NCBI GenBank assembly: GCA_027624955.1
Contig: JAQBTG010000003.1
Location: 87,163 to 151,162, forward strand
Origin: Pseudomonadota bacterium
GTDB lineage: Bacteria; Pseudomonadota; Alphaproteobacteria; UBA828
Reading direction: 5' to 3'
Length of the DNA stretch: 64,000 bases
The notes under the pieces were generated by a model. The model searched no databases, was not told the DNA's origin, and worked only from the letters and a program-made list of their open reading frames with translations. The position numbers were made by a program, and so were the translations under genes. Position 1 is the first letter of the stretch; every line of letters starts with the position of its first letter. Positions 57,617 through 64,000 of this stretch are shown piece by piece.

Positions 57617-57940
57617 ATGAGTACGCCGTCGATCGGCCACAATCGGCCCAGCCTGATTATTCAAACTGAAGTGAGATTGTTCAATTCCTTGGCGCATCAC
57701 AATGACGCGCCGTTGGAGCCACAAACCCTGAGCATGGCCGCCGGCAGCACGCTTGGCGATTTGCTGCGCGAAATCGCATTGCCGGCAGGGCGGGTACATA
57801 TCGCCATGGTCAATGGTCGCGACGTGACGCCTGACCTGAACGGCGGCATCGAAATCGGGCACCTGCTGAAGGACGGCGACGTCGTGGCGCTCTCTGGACC
57901 GGTGCCCTACAGCTGGGGTTATGGCTCGCCGGTGGTGTGA
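57617..57940 (+). CDS. MoaD/ThiS-like beta-grasp protein lacking the terminal Gly-Gly
   Basis: A 107-residue protein with a ubiquitin-like beta-grasp pattern: an initial strand VRLFNSLAHHN, then MAAGSTLGDLLREIALP, then VHIAMVNGRDV and a final LKDGDVVALSGPV. MoaD and ThiS end in GG, which is adenylated and becomes a thiocarboxylate. Here the chain continues to PYSWGYGSPVV with no diglycine. It therefore is not a standard sulfur carrier unless processed. GGAGGA three bases before the ATG is a strong ribosome-binding site. Confidence 0.75.
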   Translation: MSTPSIGHNRPSLIIQTEVRLFNSLAHHNDAPLEPQTLSMAAGSTLGDLLREIALPAGRVHIAMVNGRDVTPDLNGGIEIGHLLKDGDVVALSGPVPYSWGYGSPVV

Positions 57941-57957
57941 AATGCGCCGAAGCAGCG

Positions 57958-58410
57958 CTATTTCGGCGGCTGGATGAATTCCACGGTGATGCCGTCGGCG
58001 TCGCGCGTATAAACAACCCGGCCACCCTTGTTCGGCCCGTGATGGAGATCCTGCGGCGGCCCAAGTGGCCTGACGCCGGCCTTCTCGGAAGCGGCGATAA
58101 CCGCGTCGATATCATCGACATCGAAGGCGACATGGGCGAAGCCGGTATCACAGGGGCGTGATTCCACCTGACGGCGGCCGTCCGGTGCGCGATATTCGAT
58201 TAATTCCAAGCGATGACCAGGCGCCTGGACATAAGCGACCTCGATATCGGCACCGGGAATCGCCACGACGCGTTCGATAAAGGCAATATCGCGCGGCGAG
58301 CGGTTCAATAGCTCAAACCCGAGCACATCGCAGAAATAGCCCAATGAACGATCCATATCGGACACTGTGAAGCTGGTGTGATTGGTTGCCACGATGTTGA
58401 AGCCGGTCAT
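57958..58410 (-). CDS. VOC-superfamily (glyoxalase/dioxygenase-like) protein
   Basis: A 150-residue protein of two beta-alpha-beta-beta-beta modules. Metal-ligand candidates are H11 in NHTSFTVSD, E74 in RLELIEY, H92 in FAHVAFDV and E145 in ITVEFIQPP, the usual H/E-H/E pattern. Members include lactoylglutathione lyases, methylmalonyl-CoA epimerase and extradiol dioxygenases. DIDAVIAASEKAGVRPLG-type sequence favours lyase or isomerase activity. Specific substrate unknown. Confidence 0.85.
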   Translation of the reverse strand: MTGFNIVATNHTSFTVSDMDRSLGYFCDVLGFELLNRSPRDIAFIERVVAIPGADIEVAYVQAPGHRLELIEYRAPDGRRQVESRPCDTGFAHVAFDVDDIDAVIAASEKAGVRPLGPPQDLHHGPNKGGRVVYTRDADGITVEFIQPPK

Positions 58411-58420
58411 GAATGTTCCC

Positions 58421-59287
58421 CTAGTTATTGATTTGAGCGATTTCTTCGGCCGCGCCCTTGACGCCTTGTGCTGCCGCGTATTCGAGCCAGACCAGCGCTT
58501 TCTCCCGATCGAGCGGCACGCCGCGACCTTGCAGATAGAGGCGCCCTAATTCGTACTGTGCAGAACCTAGCCCCGAGCTCGCGGCATCAGCAAACCACAA
58601 AGCCGCCGCTACCGCATCGCGCTCAAATTCTCCGGCCCCGAGCAGATATACTTTGGCGATCCAATATTGTGCCGCGGTGCGTATGTCGATCGCAGCGCGA
58701 TCGTCGTTGTTTCCCTCGCCGTCCATCTTCAGGGCGCTCCGGCAGAGGCGCACAACCTGCGCATAGGTAGCGCGCGCCGTGGCGGTGTCGGTGGTGCCGC
58801 CCATGCCGTTTGACAACATGTCCGCGGCTGCGAACAGCGCCTCAACGTGACCAGCCTCGCCTGCCCAAAGGAAGGCTTGCCGCGCCTTATCTAAGTCGCG
58901 CGGCACGCCGAGGCCGTCACGGTTAAGCACACCCAAGGCATAAAACGCCGCGCCGTCGCCCTCGCTGGCGAGATAGCGCAGGCTTTCCAATGCCGCCGCA
59001 TGGCCCCGCGACGCTGCCGCTTGGTACCAGTGCCGCGCCTGATTCATGTCAGCGGGAATACCAGAGTCGCCGCGAAAAAGGATAGCCAGCGCGTACTGCG
59101 CCTCGGCAGAACCCTGCATGGCCTGATCGAGCAGGATCATTTGGCCTTCTGAGGTGCCGCTTTCGGCCAGCCTGCGCAGCCAATCCGTCGATGCAGCCTG
59201 TTCGTCGGCCGATTCGGCGCCAAGCGGATTGGCGATCAGCATTACAACGGCAAGCCACAATGCAAAGCGGGACAATCGGGTGAACAA
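58421..59287 (-). CDS. Exported Sel1-repeat (SLR) protein
   Basis: I place the start at TTG 59287, giving MFTRLSRFALWLAVVMLIANPLGAES, a good signal peptide, eight bases after the neighbour's stop; a TTG at 59320 would overlap that gene. About five Sel1 repeats follow (for example AQYALAILFRGDSGIPADMNQARHWY, FYALGVLNRDGLGVPRDLDKARQAF, AQYELGRLYLQGRGVPLDREKALVWLEYA). Sel1 proteins are adaptor scaffolds for protein interactions. The length is about 288 residues. Target unknown. Confidence 0.85.
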   Translation of the reverse strand: MFTRLSRFALWLAVVMLIANPLGAESADEQAASTDWLRRLAESGTSEGQMILLDQAMQGSAEAQYALAILFRGDSGIPADMNQARHWYQAAASRGHAAALESLRYLASEGDGAAFYALGVLNRDGLGVPRDLDKARQAFLWAGEAGHVEALFAAADMLSNGMGGTTDTATARATYAQVVRLCRSALKMDGEGNNDDRAAIDIRTAAQYWIAKVYLLGAGEFERDAVAAALWFADAASSGLGSAQYELGRLYLQGRGVPLDREKALVWLEYAAAQGVKGAAEEIAQINN

Positions 59288-59294
59288 TTTACCG

Positions 59295-60026
59295 TCAGGC
59301 AGCAGCGGAAAAACCGGCAAACATCTTGCCCCAGCCGGTGATACGCGCCGGATTTGCGCCAGCCAGCCTCATCGTATCCCAGAGCGAGGCCGAAATGCTG
59401 TCGACCAACGGGATTCCGGTTTCGCGTTCCATAGGCTCGGCCAAAGGTGCGCCGCTGATATTGGTACACATGGTGGTAATTGCCTGCGGCCCGCTCGCGG
59501 CGACCTCGCGAATCAACCTGCTCCACGTGTCGTCTTCGATCTGGGCGAAATTATAGCCGTCATCGCGGCCAAGATGCGCTTCACCGACACATTCGAATCC
59601 GGCGTCAGAATATTTGGCGACGATCTGGCGCTGCAATTCGTCAACATAGGGCGTGACCAGGCCAAATTTCGTTACTCCAGCTTCGCGGAACAGGCCGGTT
59701 ACGGCCTGGGTAGCGCTGGTTACCGGAACACCAACCGCCTCGCTGATCGTCGCACAGAGCGCGGCATCGTTCTCAACGCCGAGCCAACCGCCGGCGGTGC
59801 CATTCCAGCAGATGGCATCGACATGGGCGTCCATCAGCAGGCGCGCCGCCTCGATCATCGGCGCCGCCGCGAACTGATCGGCACAATTTTCATCAAGCGA
59901 GATTTGCGTCACCCGGACACGGCTGAAATGCGCGCTCACATCGGGTAAATCATGCAGCAACCCATACGTCACCGGCTCCAAGACGGTGTTGAGCGACGGT
60001 GTAATCATACCGAGGCGAATTCCCAT
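59295..60026 (-). CDS. Asp/Glu racemase-superfamily enzyme resembling arylmalonate decarboxylase
   Basis: A 243-residue protein (ATG 60026, AGGAG upstream). MITPSLNTVLEP, ATQAVTGLF and FGLVTPYVDELQ match the maleate isomerase/arylmalonate decarboxylase branch. The two catalytic positions read G76 (in CWNGTAGG) and C187 (in ITTMCTNISG). Racemases and maleate isomerases have Cys at both; arylmalonate decarboxylase has Gly and Cys. This one therefore has a single catalytic Cys. Substrate unknown; hydantoin or malonate-type substrates are possible. Confidence 0.8.
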   Translation of the reverse strand: MGIRLGMITPSLNTVLEPVTYGLLHDLPDVSAHFSRVRVTQISLDENCADQFAAAPMIEAARLLMDAHVDAICWNGTAGGWLGVENDAALCATISEAVGVPVTSATQAVTGLFREAGVTKFGLVTPYVDELQRQIVAKYSDAGFECVGEAHLGRDDGYNFAQIEDDTWSRLIREVAASGPQAITTMCTNISGAPLAEPMERETGIPLVDSISASLWDTMRLAGANPARITGWGKMFAGFSAAA

Positions 60027-60187
60027 TAGGCGTGCTCCTGATCTAAGCCCTACGTCCGATAACGGCCCGCACCATAGCAAATTTGACCGCTCAGGGGGAG
60101 CGTCAGCTTAAGGGAAAGCGCTTTACCCTGTTTCTCAGCGCTCTTACGGCGCTATAAACCTTTTTTCTCCTATCAACCGGAGTGCAT

Positions 60188-60895
60188 ATGGCCCTCAATC
60201 TCACAACATTTTCCATTTCCGCGCGGGACCCCCACGACGGCACCCTCGGCGTCGCGGTTTCCACCAAAGTTCCAGCTGTCGGCAGTCTGTGCCCGTTTGT
60301 TCGCTTTGGCGCCGGCGCTGTTTCCACCCAAGCTTGGGTCAATCCCAGTCTCGGACCGCTGATTCTCGACCGCATGGCGCGAGGGGAAAGCGCGGACCAA
60401 GCGCTTGACCATGTGATTTCCGAAGAAACCGATGCCGAACTGCGCCAACTGGGGGTAGTGGATGTCAACGGCGGCTCGGCCGCCTTTACCGGGCGCGATA
60501 CCGACGGCTGGTCCGGCCACCGGACGGGGGCGGACTACAGCGTGCAAGGCAATATGTTGGTCGGCGAGGACACCCTTGCTGCGATGGAAAGAGTGTTTTT
60601 ATGCGCCACCGCGCCAACTCTTGGGGAGCGTCTCTTAATGGCGCTCGAGGCCGGCCAAGCGGCCGGCGGCGACCGCCGCGGCCGCCAATCCGCCGCAGTA
60701 ATCGTCCGCGGACCGGAAGTCTTCCCGCTTGTTGATTTACGAGTCGATGAGCATCCCGACCCGGTTAAGGAGTTGCGGCGTATTTTTGAGGTCGCCAAAA
60801 TCGAACTTTTCCCGTTCGTAAAGGCGCTTCCCTCATCGCAGAATCCGCGCGGCGATTTTGCTGCCGTTCGTGCCACGATGGCCCCTAAGGATTGA
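60188..60895 (+). CDS. DUF1028 family protein
   Basis: A 235-residue protein (ATG 60188 behind GGAG) with the DUF1028 start TFSISARDPHDGTLGVAVSTK and then GAGAVSTQAWVNPSLGPLILDRM. The fold has been grouped with Ntn hydrolases, where a Thr/Ser/Cys after processing would be nucleophile; I cannot verify a cleavage site. A central GRRSAA-type region and a C-terminal VDEHPDPVKELRRIFE helix follow. It is divergent from the racemase-fold gene across 161 bases. Confidence 0.8.
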   Translation: MALNLTTFSISARDPHDGTLGVAVSTKVPAVGSLCPFVRFGAGAVSTQAWVNPSLGPLILDRMARGESADQALDHVISEETDAELRQLGVVDVNGGSAAFTGRDTDGWSGHRTGADYSVQGNMLVGEDTLAAMERVFLCATAPTLGERLLMALEAGQAAGGDRRGRQSAAVIVRGPEVFPLVDLRVDEHPDPVKELRRIFEVAKIELFPFVKALPSSQNPRGDFAAVRATMAPKD

Positions 60896-61074
60896 GTTCC
60901 GAACGAAGTTTTCGCAGAAGATTTGACGGCGAATTGGCCGGTGCCCGGGTCACGCAAGAGCGAAATTTATTCTAAAAGTCTCGAAAGCCAATGATAAAAA
61001 TAACTCAGTCTTGAATATTAAAGCAATTTATCGGATGATTCGGTTATTGAACATTTATGATGAGGCGCAATTCC

Positions 61075-61248
61075 ATGAGCTCTCAAGAACCGGAATCTTC
61101 TTCCAACTACGGCTGGCGTGAGTCCGACGGTGACTCAAAGCCCGGCGGGAATAGAAAAAAATTAATCTTCGCGGTCATCGCGATGGTCATCATCATGGGC
61201 TCGCCCTGGTGGATGACCGCCATACCCCAGTTCGGTTTCTCCAATTAA
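61075..61248 (+). CDS. Small single-pass membrane protein of unknown function
   Basis: A 57-residue protein from ATG 61075 (GAGG nine bases upstream; ATGs at 61057 and 61060 lack a site). A polar, Ser/Asn-rich N-terminus (about 1-28) is followed by RKKLIFAVIAMVIIMGSPWWM, one membrane helix, and a short tail. I do not recognise it. A bidirectional terminator follows four bases later, supporting a real transcript end. Confidence 0.5.
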   Translation: MSSQEPESSSNYGWRESDGDSKPGGNRKKLIFAVIAMVIIMGSPWWMTAIPQFGFSN

Positions 61249-61251
61249 AAA

Positions 61252-61285
61252 AACCGGGTTGCCGGAACAGTCCGACAACCCGGTT
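61252..61285. terminator. Bidirectional intrinsic terminator
   Basis: AACCGGGTTG and CAACCCGGTT are perfect 10-base arms around a 14-base loop. The run AAAAAAA to the left makes a T-tract for leftward transcription (of the 61379-61624 gene); CTCTC to the right is a weak tail for the rightward small gene. Confidence 0.85.
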
Positions 61286-61303
61286 CTCTCGTCTGTAACT
61301 CGG

Positions 61304-61348
61304 CTTCCGCCTCATGCACCGCAATAAAAGTCGCGCGGTGCACGGAAG
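61304..61348. repeat. Imperfect long inverted repeat in the 3' region of the small membrane gene
   Basis: CTTCCG (61304-61309) and TGCACCGC (61315-61322) pair with GCGGTGCA (61335-61342) and CGGAAG (61343-61348), leaving a 5-base bulge and a 12-base loop. The plus strand continues with CTTTTCTTTG. It may be part of a terminator or a small structured RNA. Confidence 0.5.
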
Positions 61349-61378
61349 CGAGCAGCCTTTTCTTTGTGTCGCCTAGCC

Positions 61379-61624
61379 TCAGCTGGACAGTGTTTTACGC
61401 CGCCAGAAGAGCCAGATGACGATACCTAAGGCAATCAGTCCGGCCAATCCATCGTCGCCCATTTCGCCCACAACACGCGTGATGTTGCCGACAATATCGC
61501 CCGGTAAGAAGGCCACAGTTCTTCCAAACAGGATTTGAAGAACTATGCCGAGCGCGATGAGCAACATGCCCACTTCGACAAGTTGTCCCATCCATTTCTT
61601 TACAGTATCTAATACGTCAGGCAT
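61379..61624 (-). CDS. Small two-helix membrane protein of unknown function
   Basis: An 81-residue protein with helices about 14-33 (LVEVGMLLIALGIVLQILFG) and 58-75 (LAGLIALGIVIWLFWRR) joined by a polar loop FLPGDIVGNITRVVGEMGDDG. Positive residues at both ends suggest both termini are cytosolic. AGGGAAG stands upstream of the ATG. It ends about 95 bases before a strong leftward terminator. I do not recognise the family. Confidence 0.7.
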   Translation of the reverse strand: MPDVLDTVKKWMGQLVEVGMLLIALGIVLQILFGRTVAFLPGDIVGNITRVVGEMGDDGLAGLIALGIVIWLFWRRKTLSS

Positions 61625-62086
61625 GCCCCTACTTCCCTCGTTAATTCCAAGGTAATCGGATGATGATCAGAATAATCTAGACCCGATGATTGATCCGACA
61701 TCATCTCGTTCGATTTGTAAACAAGCTATCTGCGATGGAATTTCTAAGCCTGTGGATGGCAAGTATTTCAACAAATTTCTGTTTTGCCCGAAAAAGTCGT
61801 AAATTTTCCAGACAAAATTCTGATAACCCATTTTCTTTCAGATAGTTACAGTTTATTTCGCAGGAAAGATTAAGGCCTTAATATACGCCGTCGTGGTTCA
61901 TATGTGATGCCAACAACGCGTTTACATCGGATATGGCATATATGCACTGATGGGTGTCTTGCGGGCAGAAGTTAACCGATTTCGATTCACTTTTGCCAAT
62001 TGGATGTTCATCGAGTCGGCGCGCCGACACCCGTATCACGACCCGTTAGCCGACCGTGATGGCCGCGCCTATCAGGCCGGATTTGG
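61625..62086. other. AT-rich intergenic region, no gene seen
   Basis: These 462 bases lie between the small membrane gene, whose promoter must be here, and the end of the carbamoylase gene. The part 61650-61900 is AT-rich with several TTT/AAA runs and the perfect 14-base palindrome ATTAAGGCCTTAAT (61869-61882). A short plus-strand reading frame (61950-62138) overlaps the carbamoylase end and has no family resemblance. I see no RNA gene. Confidence 0.45.
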
Positions 62087-63034
62087 TTATTTTTCGGGCG
62101 GTGGAATGGCGCCCGTGCGTTCAGTAATGAGACCGTAATGCTCGATTCGGCGATGGGCGTCGAAGTTAAAAATCGTCTCGCGGATATATTTGCCGCGGTC
62201 GAGATCGCATTCGGCGGTGATCACCTCGTCGCCCTCGGTCGCCGTCAGTGCAACGATTTCCCCGGTCGGAGAAATAATGCAGCTGCCGCCCATATGATGG
62301 ATGCCCTCTTCGATTCCAGCCTTGGCGCTGGCCAGCACCCAGGTGCCGTTCTGATAGGCGCCAGCTTGCATGGAGAGATGATTGTGGAACATGCCCAGAT
62401 GCGGCGCTTCGGTCTTGGCGAACGGATTGGTGCTCGGCGTGTTGTAGCCGAGCATTACGACCTCAACGCCTTGTAAGCCGAGGACCCGGTAAGTCTCCGG
62501 CCATCTGCGATCGTTGCATATGCACATGCCCATGATTCCATCCATCGAACGGAACACTGGAAATCCTAGATCACCGACTTCAAAATAGCGTTTCTCCAAA
62601 TGCTGGTGCGATTGGCCGGGCTGCGGTTCGGAATGGCCGGGCAGATGCACTTTTCTATATTTGCCGGCAATCTCGCCTTTTTCATCAACCAAAATAGCGG
62701 TGTTGAAATAATGCGTCGCGCCGTCGTCGCCGGTCAATTTTTCGGCATATCCAAGATGAAACCCAATACCCAGTTCTTTGCCGACTTCAAACAACGGCTG
62801 GGTCTCGTTTGACGGCACCTCGGTCTCGAAATAGCTGTCTATTTCTTCTTGGCTATCCAATAACCAGCGAGGAAAGAAAGTGGTAAGCGCCAGTTCGGGA
62901 AAAACGACAAGTTTAGCGCCGCGCCCATGCGCCTCGCGCATTAGCGCAATCAACCGGTCAACAACGTGGACGCGGCTTTCATCCCGAGCGACTGGGCCCA
63001 TCTGGGCCACGGCGGCGATCATAGTTCTGGTCAT
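62087..63034 (-). CDS. N-carbamoyl-D-amino-acid hydrolase-like nitrilase-superfamily enzyme
   Basis: A 315-residue carbon-nitrogen hydrolase that would split N-carbamoyl-D-amino acids into amino acid, CO2 and ammonia. The catalytic Glu-Lys-Cys triad is at E47 (FPELALTT), K128 (KYRKVHLPG) and C173 (CICNDRRWPE), almost the exact numbering of the Agrobacterium D-carbamoylase. CNDRRWPETYR and GMFHNHLSMQAGAYQNGTWV are specific for that branch. No hydantoinase gene is in the window. Confidence 0.88.
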   Translation of the reverse strand: MTRTMIAAVAQMGPVARDESRVHVVDRLIALMREAHGRGAKLVVFPELALTTFFPRWLLDSQEEIDSYFETEVPSNETQPLFEVGKELGIGFHLGYAEKLTGDDGATHYFNTAILVDEKGEIAGKYRKVHLPGHSEPQPGQSHQHLEKRYFEVGDLGFPVFRSMDGIMGMCICNDRRWPETYRVLGLQGVEVVMLGYNTPSTNPFAKTEAPHLGMFHNHLSMQAGAYQNGTWVLASAKAGIEEGIHHMGGSCIISPTGEIVALTATEGDEVITAECDLDRGKYIRETIFNFDAHRRIEHYGLITERTGAIPPPEK

Positions 63035-63124
63035 GCGTTTTCCCCAATTTGGATGAAAATCTAATCTACCGCCATGCTAACGGAATATGCGGTTTGAGGG
63101 CAAACGCGGTGCCATGGGACTGGA

Positions 63125-64000
63125 TTATTCCTGTCTTTGGCACAGCAGTCGAAACATGCCGCCGCTTATCTCAGAATTTTGACGCATGAACGCCTCATAC
63201 TTTGCCAAGTCCTTTATGTCGGGGTCGTCGGGGCGACCAGTTTGATATTCCGCGCGCAAAGCCGAAGATGCGAACTGCCCAACGAGCAGCAAATCTTCTT
63301 GGGACAGCGCATCGGCTAATTCTTCTGCGCCCGCCCCGCCCTGTTCAGCCTCAGCGATGAGGCCAAAACACCCGCTCAAGTCATAAAACTCTCTCCGCCG
63401 CTGTAAAAATACGCTGGCACTACCGCTATCCCGCAGAATATCCCGGCGCGCAGCCTGCAAGCTGCCTTGCGCATGCTGGGCACCAAACTCGAATGCCGAT
63501 CGCAACATTGCACTGCGCTCCGTGCAGGCCACGTCAAATCGCAGCAGACCGCCAGGCAGCAATAGACCGGCCAGAATGCGGAGCGACGCAAAGCTGTTGC
63601 CTCGGCGCGCATCGATAAAATGGTATTTTTGCCCAGCCGCCGCCGATATCGCGTCTTCCGCGGAAAACACAATGTTGCCGACGCCGAGCTTGAGCGCCCG
63701 ATGGGCGCCATAGGCAAGCGCTTCGATATTGGCGTCGACGGCTGATATCCGGCAACCCGGCATGGCCAATGCCGTGCCGACAGCTTCCTGGCCGGAGCCA
63801 CAGCGCGGATACAGAATGTCGCACGCTCCGGCACTCCACTCTGGCGGTGTAAACCGGGGAACCCGGTGGCGTAGGAAGGACATTAGTAACCCCGGCTGCG
63901 GCCGCGTGATATGCAGCCAGGGAAGTACCGCCGGCTCCGGTACCCTCTGTGCCCGGCTCACAGAGGGGCATGATGCTTCTATGCGCGCGGCCTCAGCCGC
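63125..64000 (-). CDS. Class I SAM-dependent methyltransferase, C-terminal part; continues past window edge
   Basis: The frame stays open to the right edge, so the N-terminus is missing. The visible 290 or so residues start with the linker AQRVPEPAVLPWLH, then a Rossmann SAM domain: DILYPRCGSGQEAVG (motif I), ISAVDANIEALAYGAHRALKLGVGNIVF (motif II region). This layout matches bacterial TPR-repeat methyltransferases (the IDLSRASLAYA class), so TPR repeats would be expected beyond the window. Motif I is degenerate (YPRCGSG). Target unknown. Confidence 0.7.
   Translation of the reverse strand, partial: AAEAARIEASCPSVSRAQRVPEPAVLPWLHITRPQPGLLMSFLRHRVPRFTPPEWSAGACDILYPRCGSGQEAVGTALAMPGCRISAVDANIEALAYGAHRALKLGVGNIVFSAEDAISAAAGQKYHFIDARRGNSFASLRILAGLLLPGGLLRFDVACTERSAMLRSAFEFGAQHAQGSLQAARRDILRDSGSASVFLQRRREFYDLSGCFGLIAEAEQGGAGAEELADALSQEDLLLVGQFASSALRAEYQTGRPDDPDIKDLAKYEAFMRQNSEISGGMFRLLCQRQE

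Noticed and set aside
61950-62138. Plus-strand 62-residue frame
   Set aside because: Overlaps the 3' end of the carbamoylase gene, no ribosome-binding site and no recognisable sequence.

Overview
The window looks like a chromosomal segment of an alphaproteobacterium, probably a free-living Rhodospirillales-like or related marine lineage. The grounds are family-level recognition and gene order. It carries a complete tuf-S10-spc-alpha ribosomal supercluster, an ATP12-type F1 assembly chaperone, a Pam18/Tim14-like membrane J protein, DUF1489 and DUF1326 proteins, propionyl-CoA carboxylase and leucine-degradation genes. I see no insertion sequence, prophage, CRISPR array or rRNA gene. Both window edges cut a gene.

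Layout. 1-1.1 kb: the 3' part of a type III polyketide synthase overlapping an ICMT-family methyltransferase. 1.5-8.7 kb (minus strand): a lipoprotein, a D,D-carboxypeptidase with a SPOR domain, an amidase, then galU-ugd-phosphohexomutase for nucleotide sugars. 8.9-10.9 kb: a Pam18-like J protein, a VWA protein and a small unknown. 11-14.7 kb: nucleoside hydrolase, a DUF2182/DUF1326/DUF1326 putative metal-handling module and a DUF1489 protein. 14.8-24.1 kb: branched-chain and acyl-CoA catabolism (methylglutaconyl-CoA hydratase-like, mccB, acyl-CoA dehydrogenase, thiolase, isovaleryl-CoA dehydrogenase, DUF1989). A threonine dehydratase and a PhyH oxygenase lie on the opposite strand. 24.1-29.1 kb: mgtE and two adjacent malic enzymes. 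29.2-39.8 kb: lipB, then a long leftward gene string rarA-crcB-rlu-HAD-AsmA-ATP12-pccB-pccA-acylphosphatase, much of it joined by 4-base overlaps.

39.9-55.6 kb is the translation block, read leftward: tRNA-Tyr, tRNA-Gly, tuf, then rpsJ through secY-adk, then rpsM-rpsK-rpoA-rplQ. I find a consensus-like promoter before tRNA-Tyr, a terminator-like hairpin between tuf and rpsJ, a strong promoter between adk and rpsM, and a terminator after rplQ. tRNA-Tyr/tRNA-Gly directly before a tuf that leads into rpsJ joins two contexts that usually belong to different tuf copies. That suggests either a genome rearrangement or an assembly collapse.

55.7-64 kb: rlmB, a cupin, tRNA-Thr, a small helical protein, a MoaD/ThiS-like beta-grasp protein without the terminal Gly-Gly, a VOC protein, a Sel1-repeat protein, a one-cysteine Asp/Glu racemase-superfamily enzyme resembling arylmalonate decarboxylase, a DUF1028 protein, two tiny membrane proteins, an N-carbamoyl-D-amino-acid hydrolase and the C-terminal part of a TPR-type methyltransferase.

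Functionally, the central catabolic genes would send leucine- and propionate-derived acyl-CoAs to acetyl-CoA and the citric acid cycle. The malic enzymes would return C4 acids to pyruvate and NADPH. No single unambiguous new system stands out. The best leads are the triple TGCAATYGCR sites before the thiolase operon, the DUF1326 pair, the J-protein/VWA pair, the unusual beta-grasp protein, the one-cysteine racemase-fold enzyme and the tuf junction.
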